Assembly (NCBI GenBank): GCA_033807695.1
Contig: CM066307.1
Span: 1-64,000, forward strand
Origin: Daedaleopsis sinensis
Lineage: Eukaryota > Basidiomycota > Agaricomycetes > Polyporales > Polyporaceae
Direction: 5' to 3'
DNA length: 64,000 nt
Shown: positions 23,077 through 33,172 of the stretch, piece by piece
Layout: each line of letters starts with the position of its first letter
How positions within the stretch are numbered: the first letter of the stretch is position 1
Made by a program: the position numbers and the translations under genes
Notes under the pieces: generated by a model
Databases searched by the model: none
What the model was told of the DNA's origin: nothing
Seen by the model: only the letters and a program-made list of their open reading frames with translations

Positions 23077-23108
23077 CACTTGTTACTCGAAGATAGGTTC
23101 TCTGTGCT

Positions 23109-23114
23109 TATATA
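23109..23114 (-). promoter_or_regulatory. TATA box of gene C
   Basis: TATATA on the minus strand sits about 33 bp before the ATG of gene C, next to the left edge of STR copy 3. The arrangement is the same as for gene A and STR copy 2. Confidence 0.55.
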
Positions 23115-23167
23115 CACAACCTGAGCAATGTCTCACAATCTGAGGCACTGATCTGAGACGTTTATCT

Positions 23168-23988
23168 AGTCCCCATATCTGAAACAGTGTGCACCCTTAT
23201 CTGAAACACTGTGTACCCTAAGTCCCTTGTGGCAGGTGAGCAGTGTGTGTGCGTGCTGTTCGCTAGCATCCCTCGCCCGGCCGGGCACCGAGGGGATGGG
23301 ATGCTAGCGAACAGCATGCACACGCACTGCTCATCTCAGGCCAGTTGGACTTGTGCTACCCAGATGTTCAGCTTCGGGACGGCAACCTTGGCTCGTCCAG
23401 TGCGGCATCAGCTTAGAATCACCGACAGCTACTTCTGAGTCGAGAACGAGAGCTGGGCGCACCGATACTTGAGATTGTGAAGGACATGGAGCAAAGTATT
23501 TCACGTCCGCTATGCTCAAAAATCGAGCTCTTCAAGAGCTACAAGTACATATTTTTTGCGAGTCTGGCGAACGAGAATGTGCGGTTCTATGGGACGTGCG
23601 GTGCAGATGAAGTACATGTCGGAGGTGGGTATCTCGAGTTGGAGATTATAGGGTGAGGATGGCAAGTGCACCTCTCGTGCACTGTATCACTGCATAGAGG
23701 AGGTCGTGACGGGCCAGTACATATTTTTCCGAGCATGGCGCGTGCACGCACACCTGTCTACACGGTTTGCGGTGCTGCGCCGCGCGCCACAGTATAAATT
23801 GCGTAGCAAATGCGCACGTGCACCGTACGGCACGTGAGTGGGTGCGTTGCGGAGGGGTGAATAAACCCTATTCTAGGGTTGATAAACCCTAGGCTGTGGT
23901 TGGGCAAACCCTACGCTAGGGCTCAGTCCCCCACCCAAAGTCGACCCCGAGCCGACCCAAAGGTCCATAATCTCTTCATAACCCTAAG
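23168..23988. repeat. Subtelomeric repeat (STR), copy 3, 821 bp
   Basis: It is collinear with copy 2 and of identical length. It contains the foldback 23238-23332, a TATAAA near 23793, and teloboxes AAACCCTA at 23863, 23884 and 23906. Its right boundary CATAACCCTAAG (23977-23988) is joined to the interior of a Copia reverse transcriptase. Confidence 0.92.
23238..23332. repeat. 95-bp foldback in STR copy 3
   Basis: Arms 23238-23272 and 23298-23332 are 35-base inverted repeats with only two mismatches around a 25-base loop. The equivalent element at 11016-11110 has about five mismatches. Confidence 0.9.
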
Positions 23989-26900
23989 ATGGAGTCGATG
24001 TACGCGGTCTGCGAGAGGGATAGCGTGCGGTTCGGGCGATCGCGGTCGACTGCGAAGCCGAGGATCCAGTGGATCTCCCCTTCGTCGGAGATTTCGAACG
24101 CCTCGCGTAGCTTGTCCTTGACCTCGCGAATGAGAGCGACCGTCGACGCGACGACAGTCAGGTCGTCCACGTGAACTACAATGACAATCAAGTCAGTGTC
24201 TCGTACACGGAAAAACACCGCCTGATCCACGTCGCATTGCGACATGGCGAGCTTCTCCTGCAGCACGCGAAGAAGCTTCTTGTGCCAATGTCTCGCGCTC
24301 TGTTTCAGGCCGTAGAGCGGGCGCAAGAGGCGGAGTGCAAGTGACTTGTCCTTCGTCAAGTCGGTCCCGGGGGGTACGGCCATCCAGATGACCTCATTTT
24401 CCTCGAATTCACCGTTAAGGTAGGCACTTTTGACGTCAAGCTGGTGGACTTCGAAATCGTGGCGGGCGGCGAATGTGAGAGCAGTGCGAATAGACGCGGT
24501 CTTCGCAACTGGCGCGTACGTGTCGAAGAAGTCGATGCCGGGGATTTGCGAGAATCCGCGCGCAACGAGTCGCGCGCGATAGCGGTAGACAGACCCAGAT
24601 GCGTCCTTTTTGGCGTGAAAGACCCAGCGGCAGGTAACAATGTTCGCGTCCGGGGGTGGCTTCTCGAGCACCCACGTCTTGTGCGCTTCGAGAGCGTGCA
24701 GCTCTTCCTCCATCGCGTCCTTCCAACGCGGCCACTCCGGGCGGCGCATTGCCTCAGCGAGCGATCACGGGTCAAGACCTTCCTCCTCTGCCATCTTGGC
24801 GGCCATGGCCATGCCGTCGATCGGTTCGACAGGCGGTTCAGTACCTTCTGAGGGTGCCTGGACGCCACGGGGAAGCTCCGCATCCGCGCCCTTTCCGGAC
24901 ATGATATCCCGAACGCGTGCCGACGGGTTGCGCGTGCGAGTCGATCGAGTAGCGGGAGGAGCAGGAGGAGGTGGCAGGGCAGCTGGAACGGGCGGATGGT
25001 CGACAGAGTCGGCTCCAGGACGCGGGGCTGTGTCCTCTGCGTCTGATTCAGAAGTCTCCTCGGCCTCGGGCGACCCTTCAGCTTGGAGTTGCAAGTCTTG
25101 CTCCCCCTCAAGCTGGACAGGGTCGTCCGGAGGCAGGGGGGTCATGTCCGGCTGCGTGAAATGGACGTTCCGTTCCACGGTGACGGATCGCTGCTCGGGC
25201 CAATAAACTCGATGGCCCTTGCTTTGCGCGTCGAATCCGAGCCAACGCGCAGGTTTTGCGCGGTCACCGACCTTGCCGTCGGTCGTGCTGTGAACCCAGA
25301 CCCGGGAGCCCCATTCGGGGACACCACGCATGTTCGGGACCTTGCCAGTTGCGACTTCGAACGGCGTGCGACCTCCGAGAGCCTTCGTCGAGGTCCGGTT
25401 TTTGAGCCAGACGGCGTGCATGACGGCCTCGCCCCACAGGTAGCGGGGCTGTCCAGACGCGACGAGCATCGCGCGGACCTTCTCCATTAGCGTCCGGTTC
25501 AGGCGCTCCGAAACGCCTGCTTGCTCGTGCGTGTCGTGGACAGAAAGCTTCTGCACGATTCCGCGCTGTTCAAGGTGCGTCTTGAAGTCGTCCGAGAGGT
25601 ACTCGCCACCGCGGTCCGTGTTGAGGAACTTGACACGAGCACCGAGGTGGTTTTGAAGCCATGCTTCGAACGCCTTGAAGGACTCGAACGATTCGCTTTT
25701 CTTGCGAATGAGGTAGAGGACCGTGAACCTAGATTTATCGTCTGTGAACGTAATATAATATTTACGTCCGCCGAGTGTCACGACTCGCGAAGGTCCCCAT
25801 AGGTCCGAGTGGACCTCCTCCCCAAGCTCCTCTGCACGTGTCCCTTCACGCGTTGCAGGGACCGGCTTGCGCGACGACTTTGCGCGCACGCACGCATCGC
25901 ACGTCTGATTTTCATCGGACTTGATGAGGTCGATCCCGGAGATGAATCCTTTCGAGACGAGCTCCCGGATCGCTCGGACGGGGATGTGTCCGAGACGACG
26001 GTGTGCCTCCATCTCCGTGAGCTTCTCGACGGCGGGGGCGGCGGCATGCGCTCCTGCAGCTGCAGCAGCCGAGCGTTCGCGGGTGACCATGTACAAGCCG
26101 CGGTCCTTCGGAATATTTCCGACAGGATTCCCTGCGGCGTCGGTGATGACACAGGTACCGCCAGAGAAGGTCGCGGAGTAGCCCGCATCGTCGATACGCC
26201 CAATGGAGACGAGGTTAAACCCCAAGTCCGGCGTGTAGAGGACGTCCGTGAGACGCATGTGCGAGTCGGCAGCGGGAGCGTTGGGCACGGGGACGACCAT
26301 TTCGCCGATTCCGAGGGCGTGGAATTGCTGCTGGTTGGCGGCGTTGAGCGAGCGGGTTTCGGTCTCAGTGAAGACGGCGAAATCGTCCAGGAAAGGCGAC
26401 ATATGGTGCGACGCTCCTGAGTCGTACAGATCAGCGACATGATCCATGGCGACACGGGCAGCTAGTGGGGTAAGGACAGCAGCAACGTCCGGGCGTGCAC
26501 CGGCGGTGTGAAGCGACGCGGCAGCGGCGTCGTCCTGATCGTTCGTGTCGATCTGGCGAGTCGACAGCCAATGCGCGACGTTATCCAAACGTTCGGGCAT
26601 CGGCAGAGGTGCGGATGTGACAGGATCCTCGTCGGGGCCGGCATCGTCAGATGAGGTGTCGGACGTAGTCTGCAGAGGCGGCATGGACTCCTCGGAGCGT
26701 TCGGTGAGCTCTGTGTACGCAGAGTCTCCGGCAGACGACCAGGCGGTCTCGTCTGCGGCGTTGGATCCCTCGGAATCCGTGTCGACGGCCGGAACGAAAG
26801 GGATGAGCGTGGCAGACCACGCTCCGGTGTACTCCTCGATCCGGGCACTAGATGCGAGGTTCGCAGCTCCAGCGGCGGGTTTTGGAGGCTGGTTCGGACG

Positions 26901-27866
26901 TGCGGCGTCCTTGCCATTGCCGTTGCCCTTGGCGGATGCCTTTGGGCTCGGACACTGGTCTTCTTTGTGGCCCCTGCCGTTGCAGTTCCAGCAGACCCCA
27001 ACAGGCTTCTGTGGTCCGTGGCCGCGGCCGTTCCAACGCTGCTGCTGCTGCTGCTGGGGCGGCTGCCGATTATTCTTCGGCTTTTCGGTTGAGAGGACGC
27101 TGGCGGCGATGCCCGCATCCTTCCCCTTCCCCTTCGTCGCCTTCTCGACCTCCCGACGGTCGTATTCCTCGAGCACGAGCTCGATCATAAGGTCGGGGTC
27201 GATAGCGGGTTTGTCCACGAGTGTAGACGCAGCAACGGCGGCGGTGGACGCGGACGCAAGCGCAGCGGCGCGTGCAGAGACCTTCATCTGCGCGGAGAGC
27301 TGCGAGATGAAGGCGGAAAGCGATGGCGGGAGGAAAGAAATGACTACAGAGGCGTACTCCGAGTCGGTGATGTCGACGCCGTACGTGATGAGGTCTTCGT
27401 ACTTCATCCGGAGGCGGTCGAATTCGGAATGGAGGTCGGCAAACGAGCTGGACCGCATGTTGAGGAATTCGCGGCGAAGGTTTGATCGCTGTAAAAGCGA
27501 CTTCTCGGCGAATTCCGCGACGATAGCAGCCCACATGGCGGCGACGTTGCCCTTACGCTTGTGCTTAGCGTAGGTAACGGGGGCGAGTTTGAGCATAAGG
27601 AGATACGCCGCTAGGGATTGGGACTTCTCCCAGGCGGCGATGGCTTTCGTCTCGGCGTCCTTCGGGGCATCGGGAACGGCGGGGACAGGACACTGGGACG
27701 TACCATTGAAGTGCCCCCACACGTCCTTCTGCTTCACAGCGAGTGTGAACGTCTGTTCGGAAACAATCCAGTTCTTGCCCTGCGAGTCGAGCTTCTCAAC
27801 GGCGTGAATGAAGTCGGTCAGCGAGGGCGAGCTAGTTGACGTGGCAACGGCGGCGGGTGTTGACAT
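23976..27866 (-). pseudogene. Copia Gag-Pol polyprotein, truncated in reverse transcriptase
   Basis: The ATG at 27866 opens a 1,033-codon frame. Domains in order: a Gag region of UBN2 type; zinc knuckle CWNCNGRGHKEDQC (residues about 290-305); protease LYDSGASHH (about 482); integrase with an HHCC finger (about 618-662) and catalytic Asp (HSDLWGP, about 687), Asp (NTDRGGEY, about 750) and Glu (SERLNRT, about 786). A TGA at 24765-24767 interrupts the frame, but the reading continues in phase as SLAEAMRRPEWPRW into the reverse transcriptase, with QLDVKSAYLNGEFEE and the VHVDD form of the active site. The frame ends at IDSILGL, where the last residues and the stop come from the STR. RNase H and the 3' LTR are missing. 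The element is non-autonomous as it stands. Confidence 0.93.
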
Positions 27867-27992
27867 GTCGGCGGCTAGCGGCGAGGGAACCGAATAGGAA
27901 GCGGGCGAAGAGCGGACGGAGAGTGGACGAAAGCGGGCAGGGAGCAGTGGCGGGGCGCAAGCGTTTAGAGAGTTCCGGGTTAGGGCCTAAAC

Positions 27993-28007
27993 GCAGGGCT
28001 CATAACC
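27993..28007 (-). other. Probable primer-binding site, half tRNA-iMet type
   Basis: The plus strand reads GCAGGGCTCATAACC, the anticodon-arm sequence of eukaryotic initiator tRNA-Met. It lies where a minus-strand primer-binding site is expected, next to the LTR. Drosophila copia and yeast Ty5 are known to prime with an internally cleaved initiator tRNA. The assignment here rests on sequence match and position only. Confidence 0.6.
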
Positions 28008-28492
28008 TATAAGAGTCTATGGGCGTGCAGCGTAGATCTGTAAGCAGACAGATCAAGCCTCAGTACGGTGCACACGGGCAGTGAGCAGGACTAATATATT
28101 GTGTACCTGTAAGCAGACAGATCAAGCTGATACAGGATAAGTTAGCTACTGTTGTAGGCGTACGGGAGAGAGAGAAAACGTACCCTCAGTACGGTGCACA
28201 CGGGCAGTGAGCAGGACTGAGGGACGAGCGAGCGAAGAGAGCGAGTATATCTGAGAAAATGAAAGAGCGCTAATCAGATACCATAAAAGGAAGTGGAGGC
28301 GCTCTTGTGCGCGGTACAGCTGAGACTGGGCGGGAGCATACGCGCAACATGAGCGGGAGACGGGACGGCGATGCTGATGGACGGGAAAGGCACCGATGGG
28401 CGAATAGTATAGTAGGCAATGGAAACTGGGGCAGTACAGTAACGAGACACGGTCCGTGGCCCGAGGTTGAGCCTCGGGTTGTTGTTCCAACA
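28008..28492 (-). repeat. 5' LTR of the Copia element
   Basis: It starts TGTTGGAACAACA at 28492 on the minus strand, a typical Copia LTR start, and runs to the primer site near 28008. It contains two direct repeats: CTGTAAGCAGACAGATCAAG near 28040 and 28107, and CTCAGTACGGTGCACACGGG near 28057 and 28184. These may be enhancer repeats in U3. The inner end lacks a clear CA, so that boundary is approximate. Confidence 0.65.
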
Positions 28493-28539
28493 GGATGCTG
28501 TGCAGAAGCTCAAGGTGAGTGCATCTGTGTGCCATCTCC

Positions 28540-28990
28540 TACATGGCGGCGCATCCTGTCTTCGAGATGTGCAGGATGCGCCTTCGGGTCGTGTCGTAAT
28601 GATGAACACGGTACCTTGTGCGAGCTTCTCTCGCTAGCGCCGCATCCTGCATGTCTCGTCCTCGAGATGTGCAGAATGCGCATGCTGTGGCTCATATGCA
28701 TACGGTACCGGACCTTTGAGGCGTCGCCGGGGCGTGCACGGGGACGGTACACGTCATGAGTGCTTGTGCGAGGTTCTCTCCCACATGGCGGCGCATTCGC
28801 ATCCTGCACTCGTCATGAGACGTGCAGGATGCGCATGGTACGTGAGTTTGGCGGCGTTACCGGGATGGTACGCGTCAAGGTACACTGGTCGAAAGTGTAC
28901 GAGACGCACCTTGGAGAAGTCGCGGACGAGGTCATGCGCGGGCATACGGTACGCGATTTACGCCGTGTGTCCGCGTGTCGAGGACGTTTC
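28540..28990. repeat. Degenerate minisatellite beside the Copia LTR
   Basis: About three imperfect units share ACATGGCGGCGCAT-like and GATGTGCAGGATGCGC-like words, at about 28550-28580, 28640-28680 and 28785-28835. The units also repeat GTACCxG and GTACGCGTCA words. No protein is supported. Confidence 0.5.
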
Positions 28991-29019
28991 CGCAGGTCGA
29001 AAGTGTATGTCGGTGACGT

Positions 29020-29560
29020 TCATGCGCAGAGTGCTGAATCCAGTGTTGTTACAGCGAGCGACGACGGGTGTTCGGTCGGAAACGTACGACACGACCAAGC
29101 GGACGGAGGGCAACATAGTGATCGTGTCTCCTCCATGGCTCTCAGCACAACCGGGTCCTCATGCATCAAGTCCAGCAAGTCGAGCTCCGCGTGCACCACC
29201 TCCTCGTCCTTCTCCACGAGCAGCGTGATCCCGTACTCGAGCTTTCCGCACTGCGGAGGTCGCGGAGGAGCCCCTTGAGCTGCTAGCAGCTTTCGAGCCG
29301 TCTGGAGCTGTGTGCTCAGCGGGTGCGTTTGCAGCTGCGCATACAAGAGGAGGAGGTAGATAGGGATGTGTATGTACCAACAATAGGGACTCACCGGAGT
29401 GGCCCAAATGCGCACACGCGTCCAAGTATTCTCTCCTGGCTCCCTGTAAGTTCGAAAACACGTCCCAGTTTTCTATATGTCCCAAAACATGCCCTTTATC
29501 GACCATTCCGAACGGTACATTGTGGCCTTGTGCGCGGACGGGCGCTGGCCGGCGACGCGC
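29020..29560 (-). CDS. Hypothetical two-exon fragment
   Basis: On the minus strand, an exon reading VLGHIENWDVFSNLQGARRE followed by YLDACAHLGHSG joins, across a GTGAGT...GCGCAG intron, to LQTHPLSTQLQTARKLLAAQ and a stretch including KLEYGITLLVEKDEEVV. The composition is protein-like and the splice signals are good, but I do not recognise the family and no complete start or end is evident. It lies between a minisatellite and a P450 pseudogene, so it may also be a remnant. Confidence 0.3.
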
Positions 29561-29904
29561 GAGGGGAGGGACGCAAGGACGCAAGGGAGGCGCCAGAGGG
29601 ATCGACGAGGGGGTGAACGGCAAGGCAAGAGAGAGCACGCAAGGCAAGAGCGAGAACCCAAGGCAAACGAGCACAGAGCAGTCGAGTGCAGGAGCTGCCG
29701 GTCCGGGGAGTTGAGACGCGGCGGCGGAGGTGGTGGTCGAAGGGCAAGAGGTGCGACCAAAACAGGCTATGTAGGCGCCCTCCGTCCGCCTCGGACGCGC
29801 GCGACATGCGATCTGCGGGCGGGTCGGGCTCTGTGCGCAAGCATGGGCGAAGGGTCCCTGTGTCCCAGCTGTGTCCCGAGCGAGCTCGAGCCTCAGGCCT
29901 GATG

Positions 29905-30830
29905 CCCCACACATTTGTCTCGTCGCTGTCACCTCGGAGCAGCTACAACCCGCCCCCGCCCCCGAAGCTGTGATTACTAGATGACGGTATAGGTTGGTGA
30001 GTGCTTGCGCGGACGTCTGTCGGACAGTTCACGACGTACTACGCCATGTCGCACATGAGATCGTAGCTGGTCAGGGGGCCAGCAAAGCCCGCGAGATATG
30101 CACTCACGAATGCAAGTGTGGGACCGCGTACGTACCTAAAGTAGCTGATCAACTGCCCGAGCACGACCACCTTGCTTTCCTGCGTCTCGAGCCGACTCGC
30201 GAGCTGACGGTGGAAGTACGTCAACGTCTCGCAGCTGCTCAGAGTGACTCGGCACTCAGCTCTACAGAAGGGCCACGTTGAACTTTACAGGCAGGTCGTG
30301 TTGGGATCTCGTCACTTAGAGGAGTATTGCTGCCTGGAGACACGACCAGGTTCACCATCGTGTGAGCATGCACCCATTCTTTGTTGGTTGGATAGGATAA
30401 TGTCTCGGGTGGCACATGCAAAACAATCAAGATTGAGTCGAGACAATACAAGCATACTCCGAGGACAAGTGGAATTCACGAGACGTATAGGACCGGTCTG
30501 TGCTCGCACTCCGACGGCCGATTAGACACGGTCCTACACGGCTGATGACAAATTGCACGCCGCGGAACGTCTACGTCCAGGGTTCGGTGGTGCCCAAGCA
30601 ACGAGCTGCAGGCGCGTGTGTGCCCACCACGACCCCCACGCACGACCACAAACGGCGCTGGCACAGGTTGAGGAAGTTCTCCTCCTTGACGGAGTAAATG
30701 GTTCGGATGGGAGGACTCGTTCGGACACGAGAGGAGAGATAGACGAGAGGACTCACTGGTGCCCTTCGGGACCTCCTGATGTGCCCAGCAGAGGAGCGAG
30801 CGCCCCTACGATCGCCACCCCAAGCGCAAG
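29905..30830 (-). pseudogene. Cytochrome P450 pseudogene
   Basis: Pieces collinear with the intact P450 at 46519-49410 appear in order on the minus strand: ALAPLLGTSGGPEG (about 30800; intact LIAPLLGSSGIPKG), QLASRLETQESKVVVLGQLI (about 30190; intact QLVSRLEEHEREVVVLGKWI), TSYDLMCDMA (about 30060), and an FGGG...NVWGI segment (about 29970-29915) interrupted by an in-frame stop. The I-helix and heme-binding regions are absent. It is a decayed partial copy. Confidence 0.75.
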
Positions 30831-30900
30831 GCGCACGCCCACGCAAGACGGCCATCCCGAGGAACGGGTACAGCTCGCTCGGTAATAACACAGAAGTCCA
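30830..30900 (-). pseudogene. Fragment of a small membrane protein gene
   Basis: The minus strand reads SELYPFLGMAVLRGRAP, close to SELYPFLGTAILRGRAP of the gene at 57466-58200, with strong nucleotide identity across the block. The flanks do not continue the match. It abuts the P450 pseudogene on one side. Confidence 0.6.
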
Positions 30901-30985
30901 AGAACCAGGCGAATGAACGTGATGTTCTCTTCGTGCCAATACAGGAAGTGAATGCAAACACACACCGAACCGAGATCCGAGTACA

Positions 30986-32348
30986 CTAGGCGTTAGCGGA
31001 AACCAGCTGCAAGGTTCTGAGAGCACGACTCAACTCGTACGTCGCGTTCGGCTCAGTCATGACCGCAATACTCTCCGTGTCCCTGTAAAGCTCGCGGAGA
31101 TGTTCCACCGCGCCCGACATGTGAGCGATCTTCGCACAGGCCGCGTGCAGCGCGATGATGCGGTGGTCCGGGGCGGGGATGATCTCGCCATTGAATATAA
31201 GGTTTCTGAAGACGACCGGACGGTCGACGTCGATGTCGATCGCGCTGAGGCGGGCCTCGCGGCCCTCAGGGTGACATATCTTGTAGGTGTACGGTATAAC
31301 CTGCTGTTGTGCATTAATATTCTGATCACAATCCCATCAGTCACAAAATTAGTCATCAGGCAGTGACGGGCATACCATCGCTGGCGTGAACCACATGTCG
31401 AGGTGATCAAATGTTGTATGCGCTTGAACGGATGCTATGAACGCAGTCATGGGACTGTGAAGATTGTCTTCACCGAGCACATCGTGAGCGCTGAAGCCTC
31501 CGAAGCGCTCGATCATCGCCCCTCCCGTGCTGGCCCACTTAAACTACAGATAGCGAAGATGAGCGGGGGGATGTTTGGTAATAACACATGCATACACACC
31601 TTGTCCTGATGTGTAAGACCGTGAATATTGTCCGTGAGCGACTTGCTGATGATATGCGCAACGTTGGCGATAGCTGCTTTTGTGCATGGGGTAACGTTAG
31701 CAGCTACTTCCCAACAGTCATTGTCGAGGCGTCCGGTGAAGACACAACGATGGTTGTCACGAAGCAATGCCTGGAGTAAAATGAGAGGTAGAGATGAATA
31801 ATAAGAGGATTGCACACACCAGCGCGCGCAGGGTGGATGCATCGCTTGACGATCGCTGGAGAAGATGCGGGTTCTGTGCAGCGACCTCCAAGGATGCTCG
31901 AGGAGTGAATGCAGGAGTGACAGCAGGCGTGGGGCGCTTGGGGTTGTAGACTATGGAGGTTTGGTGGTGTAGAAAGAGGAGGACAGATGGCTCACATACA
32001 GACGCGGATGAGGCCATAAACATAGAGGTAGGCAAGCACGGCCATCCAGGGCTGATTTCCGTTGCAAGAAAGGATATCGCGTACCAGGGCGTCGCGTCCT
32101 GCGTCGTTCGGAGCGTAACGCAGGCCATGGCCAAGCACTCTGGCGGCGACGATAGGAGGCATGGACGTGAGGACGTTCTCGAAAGGAGGAGTGGATCCAA
32201 GGTCGGCAACAAAGACGCCCCAGGCTGTACCAACGAGCTCGAGTTGGAGGCAAAGATTATAGGCCCTGTGGTTATCACCCCCTTGTTGATACGGGTTGAC
32301 CGCTAACGGTTTGCCCTCACTCGGTTTCGCTTCGAGCGTGTGCGACAT
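30986..32348 (-). CDS. Fungal HNH_2-domain protein
   Basis: The start chosen is MSHTLEAKPSEG at 32348. The N-terminal part contains NPYQQGGDNHRAYNLCLQLE and ILSCNG...LAYLYVYGLIRV, the usual lead-in of this fungal family. The next exons give LLRDNHRCVFTGRLDND and AHIISKSL, the HNH_2 nuclease-like core. They are followed by WASTGGAMIERFGGFSAHD and a C-terminal exon YKICHPEGREARLSAIDIDV ending LQLVSANA at 30986. The family is widespread in agaricomycetes; a nuclease role is inferred from the fold, not shown. Exons join with GT-AG signals and no disabling change was seen. Confidence 0.75.
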
Positions 32349-33172
32349 GGCGACGAGAGGATGGTGGGCGATGCTGGGCAACACGCGTGAGAATATAGAC
32401 TCGAAACCCGATACAACTTCGCATTGCTCCCCTCTCTCGTCGGGCTGCATGATCACGCTCGTCCAATTCGCCGCCTCCTCTTAGTAGCTCCCACCAAGCT
32501 CCCACCTCAACGTCTATCTCATGGGGATTGTGCAAGCTGGCAGTACGCGTACATAGATGGTCGGAACCAGATTCATCAGTGAGTAACCCCCGGAGTCGTC
32601 TCTCAACCTACTCCCTACATCGCGGGATATTTCTCCTCGCGTTCCCCGCCTCCTCCGTGCAAACTACATAGAGACTTGCCATGAGAGTCTCAACCCTCGG
32701 CACACTAAGCTCCGTCCGCCCAATGTATGACGCGAGCGTGGACCGTTGGGCCCTGCACACTGATCTGCAACTTCGCACACAAATGCCCTACACTCCGGAC
32801 GCATACCGCGACTCTTTGAAGCCGACACCGCACCCGCATTTCTCGCATCTCGTCTACCTCATCGCTGTCCACTGCAGTACTATGCCGGGACACGACCTAT
32901 TCGCCATGCAACTGCTATCGCATTCGTTGTCATCAGTACTTCTGTCATAACAAGCGGGAGAAACGTCCGAGTCGGTGCAAAGTATGCTAGTGTTTTCTAT
33001 ATACTGCTGCTGGTAGCTGTAGCCCGTCGTCTGTATGCGTACAGTATTATGTCTCCGTTCTGCTGATGTACTGAGTGATATACAAGGAACGTACGACACG
33101 GCAGACAGGCTAAACCAAGATCGCGACAGACCACGGCCGTGACAAGACAACATCAGGTACACGCTGCCTTGC
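32349..33172. other. Intergenic region
   Basis: It lies between the start of the HNH gene and the 3' end of the phosphatidylserine decarboxylase gene. I see no gene in it. Confidence 0.5.

Larger units (their letters stand above)
23989..28492 (-). mobile_element. Ty1/Copia LTR retrotransposon, 3'-truncated
   Basis: Protease-integrase-reverse transcriptase order marks the Copia superfamily. The 5' LTR begins TGTTGGAAC on the minus strand at 28492. The other end is replaced at 23988 by the subtelomeric repeat, so no second LTR or target-site duplication can be checked. The element separates the telomeric repeat block from the rest of the chromosome. Confidence 0.9.

Noticed and set aside
1..28492. 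Penelope-like or MoTeR-type telomeric retroelement
   Set aside because: No reverse transcriptase or endonuclease is linked to the STR. The only reverse transcriptase nearby is the unrelated Copia element.
29477..29932. Overlapping frames on both strands between the P450 fragments
   Set aside because: Low-complexity Arg/Pro/Ser-rich readings with no homology to the intact P450 or any family I recognise.
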